From positions 296,162-360,161 of the forward strand of contig JAOAPE010000001.1 of NCBI GenBank assembly GCA_025462725.1: 64,000 nt of DNA, given 5' to 3'. Numbering within the stretch: position 1 is the first letter of the stretch; the number at the start of each line of letters is the position of its first letter. Source of the stretch: Terriglobales bacterium. Its GTDB lineage: Bacteria > Acidobacteriota > Terriglobia > Terriglobales > Acidobacteriaceae. Below are positions 59,920-64,000 of the stretch, in pieces. The position numbers and the translations under genes were made by a program. The notes under the pieces are model-generated. The model had not been told where the DNA came from and made no database searches. It was given only the letters and a program-made list of their open reading frames with translations.

Positions 59920-60972
59920 CTATTTCTTCTTCTTGCGCTGCTTCTCTGGAGCCTGTTTTGGTGCGGGAGCGGGTGGTTGAGAAACTGTGGCGGGAGCTTC
60001 GCTGACGATCTTCTTGATGAATCCGCGGGGCAGGTCTGCCGCAAGTATTACGCGGGAATCTTTTTGCTCCACGCTGATGCTGTCGAAGAACGCCTTCACG
60101 TCAGGATCGGGGCCGCTCGGCTGGGTGTGCGATTCGATGCTGTGAAAGAGTTGTAGAAAAGTTTTCGCTGAATCGTTCAGCGTTTTGGCTTCCTGTTCGC
60201 TCGGCGCAAATGCTTCCGCCTTGAACTGAATACTTCCGACGTATCGCAAAGATGCAACGGTGACTGTCCCTTTGGGCAATCCAAATCCAATACCACCCGG
60301 CAGAGGCAGCGTGACTGCCTGTCCGTCCGGCGTGACCAGGCGGAGTATCGCCCATGCGGTGCTGCCGAAGGGAACACTCTTGTAGTAATCGCGCAGGAGA
60401 CTGGGTCCGCTGAATGGGCGGGCGATCTGGTGGAAGCGGTCGATCATGCCCTTCATGTTCACCGGGTCAGCAGTGTTGGAGACAGCTACGGTGTCAAAAC
60501 TGAGAATGGCTACGCGCACGGAGCGGCCTTCATGGGGAATAAGGAAGACGTCTGTGTCGGCGTATCGCTCGACATTGGTTGCGAGCTTATGAAGATAGTG
60601 GGTGAGCTTGGTAGAGTCGAAACGTCCGACGAAAATCTCTGAGAAGCGTCGCTCGCGTGGCGAAGATGGTGAGAGCGCGTTAATCTCCGGCGGATGGACG
60701 GCGACGGCGGCTTCGTCGAGATCGCGCTCGAATTGGAATCCTGATTCATTCACGAACTCGTCATACTCCGGTTCGTGTATGAGCGGTTTGCTGGCGAAAT
60801 CGGTAGCCATTCGAATCGGTTTCAGATTGAAATAAAGGACGGCATCACTTTCGGGAAGGAGTCGTGCGGCTTCGGGGGCTGCCTGTCGGCGGAGATAGAG
60901 CGTCCCGGCAATGGCGAGCAGGATGAGAATGAAAACGAGAGGAACCCAAACTCTGCGGCGTCGTAAGGGCAT
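59920..60972 (-). CDS. Single-pass membrane protein, unknown function
   Basis: The 350-residue protein starts MPLRRRRVWVPLVFILILLA, a basic start followed by a membrane anchor. The rest is predicted outside the membrane, with a beta-rich domain (LLPESDAVLYFNLKPIRMAT, RFSEIFVGRFDSTKLTHYLH, TAWAILRLVTPDGQAVTLPL) and a disordered Pro/Lys-rich tail ending KQRKKKK. I recognise no family. The opening SDAVLYFNLKPI recalls exported proteins that act on small ligands, but this is only an impression. Confidence 0.75.
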   Translation of the reverse strand: MPLRRRRVWVPLVFILILLAIAGTLYLRRQAAPEAARLLPESDAVLYFNLKPIRMATDFASKPLIHEPEYDEFVNESGFQFERDLDEAAVAVHPPEINALSPSSPRERRFSEIFVGRFDSTKLTHYLHKLATNVERYADTDVFLIPHEGRSVRVAILSFDTVAVSNTADPVNMKGMIDRFHQIARPFSGPSLLRDYYKSVPFGSTAWAILRLVTPDGQAVTLPLPGGIGFGLPKGTVTVASLRYVGSIQFKAEAFAPSEQEAKTLNDSAKTFLQLFHSIESHTQPSGPDPDVKAFFDSISVEQKDSRVILAADLPRGFIKKIVSEAPATVSQPPAPAPKQAPEKQRKKKK

Positions 60973-61072
60973 GAGCGAGTGTTGGGAGATAATATCATTG
61001 CGTGTCGTAGAAGCGGATCATGCGCGACCGAATGTAAGTTCTCCGAATTCAAAGTAAGAGCATCCAATCACC

Positions 61073-62440
61073 ATGCCATCAGCGCGTATCGCCAATGGAT
61101 TGCGTGCCCTAAAGCACCGCAATTTCCGGCTGTTTTTTGCCGGGCAACTCATTTCGCTAATCGGGACGTGGATGCAGACAGTGGCGCAGTCGTGGCTGGT
61201 GTATCGCCTGACCGGGTCAGCGTTGCTGTTGGGGACAGTAGGATTTGCCAGCCAGTTTCCGGTCTTCCTTATGTCGCCAGTCGGTGGCATTGTCGCCGAT
61301 AGAAAAAATCGACATAGAGTGGTGATCGCAACACAAGTAGCCTCGATGACATTGGCGTTAATCCTGGCAATACTCACGCTGACGAACCGGGTGCAGGTTT
61401 CGCATGTGATGATCCTGGCAGCGCTGTTGGGAATCGTGAATGCGTTCGATCTTCCCGCGCGGCAGGCGTTCATCATGGACATGGTGGGCAGGGAAGACCT
61501 CATCAACGCCATCGCGCTGAATTCGTCCATGTTCAATGGCGCGCGCATTGTGGGGCCGGCGGTTGCGGGGATATTGGTTGCGAGTATCGGCGAGGGTTGG
61601 TGTTTTTTCGCGAACGCCGTGAGCTACATCGCCGTGATCGTGGGATTGATGATGATGCACGTTACGCACACGCCTAAGGTGGGGCATCGCCCGGCGCTGG
61701 AGGCGCTACGAGAAGGTTTCTCGTTTGTGCGTCACACCAAACCAATACTGGCCCTGCTGCTTTTGCTGGGACTCGTGAGTCTGGTGGGCATGCCGTATAC
61801 GGTGCTGATGCCGATTTTTGCGGACCAGATACTACATTCAGGGGCAAAGGGATTAGGCATTCTGATGGGCGCGACAGGATTGGGAGCGCTGATTGCGGCA
61901 TTGTCGCTGGCGATGCGTACCGGCATGAAGGGTCTGGGAACGTGGGTGGCTAGAGCGTCGGTGGCCTTCGGATTCACTCTGATGGCATTCGCATTTTCGC
62001 GATGGTTCTGGGTCTCAGCGGCCGTCCTGGTGGTGCTGGGATTTTCGATGATGATGCAGATGACAGCCTCAAATACGCTCATACAGTCGATGGTGCCAGA
62101 CAGGCTACGGGGGCGCGTAATGTCGGTTTACGCGATGATGTTCATGGGAATGGCACCGATCGGGGCATTTTCAGCGGGCGCGGTGGCGCATCGACTAGGA
62201 GCGCCGATGACGCTGGCGATCGGCGGGATAGCGTGCGTAATGGGGGCGGGGTTGTTCACGTACGAGCTGCCCGGATTCAGAGTAGAGGCGAGAAAGCTGA
62301 TTTTGGCTCAAGAAACCGGCGTAGTGGGCATGCAAAGTACGCCAGTGGTTTCCGATGCGGATGTAGCGGTGGCGGAGGCAGCATTGGTGGCAGGTCCGCT
62401 GGCGGATTCCGGGGCAGAAATCGTAGAATCCGACCGATAG
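61073..62440 (+). CDS. MFS transporter, EntS/MFS_3-like exporter
   Basis: The 455-residue protein has twelve membrane helices and the major facilitator pattern. It starts ALKHRNFRLFFAGQLISLIG with TWMQTVAQSWLVYRLTGSAL, then PVGGIVADRKNRHRVVIATQ (the loop 2-3 signature). It continues with a long hydrophobic series to the C-terminal LAIGGIACVMGAGLFTYELP. MFS_3 members export enterobactin-like or drug substrates; the ligand here is unknown. Confidence 0.9.
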   Translation: MPSARIANGLRALKHRNFRLFFAGQLISLIGTWMQTVAQSWLVYRLTGSALLLGTVGFASQFPVFLMSPVGGIVADRKNRHRVVIATQVASMTLALILAILTLTNRVQVSHVMILAALLGIVNAFDLPARQAFIMDMVGREDLINAIALNSSMFNGARIVGPAVAGILVASIGEGWCFFANAVSYIAVIVGLMMMHVTHTPKVGHRPALEALREGFSFVRHTKPILALLLLLGLVSLVGMPYTVLMPIFADQILHSGAKGLGILMGATGLGALIAALSLAMRTGMKGLGTWVARASVAFGFTLMAFAFSRWFWVSAAVLVVLGFSMMMQMTASNTLIQSMVPDRLRGRVMSVYAMMFMGMAPIGAFSAGAVAHRLGAPMTLAIGGIACVMGAGLFTYELPGFRVEARKLILAQETGVVGMQSTPVVSDADVAVAEAALVAGPLADSGAEIVESDR

Positions 62441-62449
62441 GCCGAAAAG

Positions 62450-62478
62450 TTAACCAAAAAGTAAACATTTGATATAAT
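62450..62478 (+). promoter_or_regulatory. Promoter for the tRNA-tuf cluster
   Basis: TTAACC and a consensus TATAAT are separated by 17 bp, about 160 bp upstream of the first tRNA. It is the best promoter match in the window and well placed for a strong stable-RNA and tuf transcript. Confidence 0.65.
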
Positions 62479-62637
62479 TCAGGAAGTCAGTCAGTTGCAC
62501 GCGGAATGCCGTTGTGCTAACCTTTCATTCTTGTCCCGTGTGTCCGGAACAATCCTGCCATGTTGTCCCTTTTGAGTTTGGCGAAGCAACGAAAAGGTAA
62601 AGGACTGTTTGTCAGTAAGCGGAGCAAAAGATTTTGT

Positions 62638-62713
62638 GCTGGCGTAGCTCAGTTGGTAGAGCATCTGATTTGTAATCAGAGGGTCGGGGGTTCAAATCCC
62701 TTCGCCAGCTCCA
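62638..62713 (+). tRNA. tRNA-Thr (anticodon TGT)
   Basis: Acceptor GCTGGCG pairs with CGCCAGC; D loop AGCTCAGTTGGTAGAGC; anticodon stem-loop CTGATTTGTAATCAG with TGT; T arm GGGGGTTCAAATCCC; CCA is encoded. It reads ACA. Confidence 0.97.
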
Positions 62714-62974
62714 GAGCAGCAGATTAGAGTCATGTTTGGGTGAGCACGAAGTGAGCGCCGGATCAGCGCGAGCATAGTGCGAGGGTGAAGCCGCTTGCGG
62801 CGGAACCCTTGAACAAAAGGTCAAACGTCGTACTTCCGCAGGGTTTTTCCAGTAGAGACACCCTCCACATCCGCACGGTAGTAAACCGCTGCGGAGATTT
62901 GTTTGCGCGACGCATCGCCCTGCAGTCCTAATCTCGTTTTGTGTTAACTGAAGCCGACTCGGCTTTAGAAGTAT

Positions 62975-63062
62975 GGACAGGTGGCCGAGTGGTTAATGGC
63001 AGCAGACTGTAAATCTGCCGCTCCTTGGAGCTACGGAGGTTCGAATCCTCCCCTGTCCACCA
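62975..63062 (+). tRNA. tRNA-Tyr (anticodon GTA)
   Basis: Acceptor GGACAGG with CCTGTCC; anticodon loop CTGTAAA (GTA); long variable arm near CGCTCCTTGGAGCTACGG, as in class II tRNA-Tyr; CCA is encoded. A hairpin (AAGCCG/CGGCTT) precedes it, in a 261-bp spacer with no gene. Confidence 0.97.
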
Positions 63063-63094
63063 GTTTCGAAGCAAGTAGTGTTTGGGCGGTTGTA

Positions 63095-63283
63095 ATGGGT
63101 CGGATGGTTGTTGCGTTAGTCGCGCTTTTGATTCTTGGAGTCACGGCGACGCGGACGCTAACAGATGAAAGATTCCGGCTGGCAACTTTAGTGGTATTGG
63201 GATTTTTTGCCGTGAGGATCGTACTCGCGCACAGATTGAAAGCGCGCGAAGCGGCAGAGGCCGAAGATGGCGAGAAGTTGTAG
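63095..63283 (+). CDS. Small membrane protein between tRNA genes
   Basis: ATG 63095 follows GGGCGG by a few bases. The 62-residue product (MGRMVVALVALLILGVTATR...) has two hydrophobic stretches, the second LATLVVLGFFAVRIVLAH, then a charged tail KAREAAEAEDGEKL. It fits a small membrane protein. It sits between tRNA-Tyr and tRNA-Thr and would be cotranscribed. The family is not recognised. Confidence 0.5.
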   Translation: MGRMVVALVALLILGVTATRTLTDERFRLATLVVLGFFAVRIVLAHRLKAREAAEAEDGEKL

Positions 63284-63297
63284 GGAGAAAAAGTTTT

Positions 63298-63373
<76 letters not shown>

Positions 63374-63398
63374 GTTTAGAAGTAGCGGTGTAGGCAAG

Positions 63399-63473
63399 GC
63401 GGGAGTAACTCAGTGGTAGAGTCACAGCCTTCCAAGCTGTTGGTCGCGGGTTCGATTCCCGTCTCCCGCTCCA
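63399..63473 (+). tRNA. tRNA-Gly (anticodon TCC)
   Basis: Acceptor GCGGGAG with CTCCCGC; anticodon loop CTTCCAA (TCC); T arm GCGGGTTCGATTCCCGT; CCA is encoded. Confidence 0.97.
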
Positions 63474-63501
63474 GAATTTGCAGTCGGAGTCTTTAAAACA
63501 G

Positions 63502-63828
63502 ATGGCTTTTGAGCAAGCAAGCATTGCGGTCCAGAGCACAGAGTTTGAGACGTTGAAGGGGCTTGTCAACAACGCTCTCAGCGCCTCGAATGTGGACAAG
63601 TTCATGAAGTCCATCGAGAGCAATGGATTGCTGGTTCGGCACTTTGAAGAGATTTTGAAGTTGGGCCTGTTGAACAAGGTTGCAGTGGGAGCGTCGTCGG
63701 CTGAACAGCTGTACAGCAAAATGCCCGCTTCAGACCAAGGCCAGATGCGAGAGTTTTATCTGACGCGCATTGAGCAAGTGGATGTGGAAGTAAGACGGAA
63801 GCACCAGAAGATCTACCGGTACTCATAA
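63502..63828 (+). CDS. Small protein between tRNA-Gly and tuf, unknown function
   Basis: ATG 63502 (MAFEQASIAVQSTEFETLKG) is preferred over TTG 63478, which overlaps the tRNA-Gly trailer. The 108-residue product is helical and soluble (VNNALSASNVDKFMKSIESN with GLLVRHFEEILKLGLLNKVA), with a C-terminal basic helix (REFYLTRIEQVDVEVRRKHQ). No domain is recognised. Its fixed place in a tRNA-tuf cluster suggests coexpression with translation factors. Confidence 0.65.
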   Translation: MAFEQASIAVQSTEFETLKGLVNNALSASNVDKFMKSIESNGLLVRHFEEILKLGLLNKVAVGASSAEQLYSKMPASDQGQMREFYLTRIEQVDVEVRRKHQKIYRYS

Positions 63829-63878
63829 GTTTTGTGGCACGCGAGCCAATCGCAAATTCATTTCATAAGTGAGAGAAC

Positions 63879-64000
63879 ATGGCGAAAGAAAAATTTGACC
63901 GCAGCAAGCCGCACGTGAACGTGGGAACGATCGGACACATCGATCACGGCAAGACGACCTTGACGGCAGCGATCACCAAAGTATTGTCGAAGCACAACCC
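63879..64000 (+). CDS. tuf: Elongation factor Tu (3' end outside window)
   Basis: EF-Tu carries aminoacyl-tRNA to the ribosome. The visible 40 residues start [20 protein letters not shown] and contain the G1 loop [25 protein letters not shown] supplies the ribosome binding site. It is the expected last member of the thr-tyr-gly-thr-tuf cluster. It continues past base 64000. Confidence 0.97.

Noticed and set aside
62612..62824. Minus-strand frame with a DLNPRPSDYKSDALPTELR-type product
   Set aside because: It is the well-known false protein translated from the antisense of a tRNA gene.

Overview
The window reads as chromosomal DNA of an acidobacterium close to the Koribacter/Terriglobia lineages. 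This is an inference from content: a long Oar-like TonB-dependent receptor with an N-terminal carboxypeptidase-regulatory fold, many DUF families common in Acidobacteriota (DUF2911, DUF4349, DUF885, DUF1003, VIT-vWA), an ATP-dependent DNA ligase of the archaeal type, and intergenic spaces packed with short degenerate repeats. Nothing looks like a plasmid, prophage, insertion sequence or CRISPR array. 

Layout. 1-7.3 kb holds the replication genes dnaA (5' end cut off by the window), dnaN and gyrB, with a 7-TM protein and an unlisted 49-residue exported peptide between dnaN and gyrB; recF is not there. 7.4-12.3 kb carries a DUF2911-TPR protein, a beta-carbonic anhydrase, the DNA ligase and a small hypothetical. 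12.5-15.7 kb is the DUF1385-prfA-prmC cluster. 15.9-25.2 kb is a looser set: a membrane protein with a RanBP2-type zinc finger next to an XRE regulator, DUF4349 and VIT-vWA proteins, a glycosyltransferase-like membrane protein and two DUF4440-like paralogues. 25.2-31.8 kb has a CNMP-DUF1003 protein divergent from mnmE, the TonB receptor and a YqeY protein. 32-40.5 kb has a class V aminotransferase, a 3-methyladenine glycosylase, a DUF885 metallopeptidase and a peroxiredoxin whose catalytic cysteine codon is UGA. 40.8-44.7 kb is a signalling pair (PEGA Ser/Thr kinase, FHA-GAF-adenylate cyclase). 47.9-50.9 kb is a sulfur-carrier cysteine-synthesis operon (CysM, JAMM peptidase, CysO-like carrier, MoeZ). 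51-62.4 kb holds a beta-propeller protein, a quinone oxidoreductase-like protein, a PIN-TRAM protein, thiL, a VOC protein, an M23 peptidase behind a structured leader, and an MFS exporter. 62.4-64 kb is a tRNA-Thr/Tyr/Thr/Gly cluster leading into tuf (cut by the window end).

Two results stand out. First, the Bcp/PrxQ peroxiredoxin at 38199-38669 (minus) is split by one in-frame UGA exactly at the peroxidatic position, the resolving Cys five residues later is kept, and a strong hairpin with a GUU loop starts 10 nt after the UGA: the signature of a selenocysteine protein. Second, at least 26 intergenic arrays of degenerate heptamers (GTAGTYN, TTAGCNN, GTTTCYN, AGTGNNN, TTGTGAN classes) mark gene ends throughout. 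They often contain the stop codon, four are followed at once by GAAA or GGAAA and an intrinsic terminator, and two lie inside open reading frames (DNA ligase, glycosylase). An 83-bp element present twice shows a compensatory base pair change in its hairpin.
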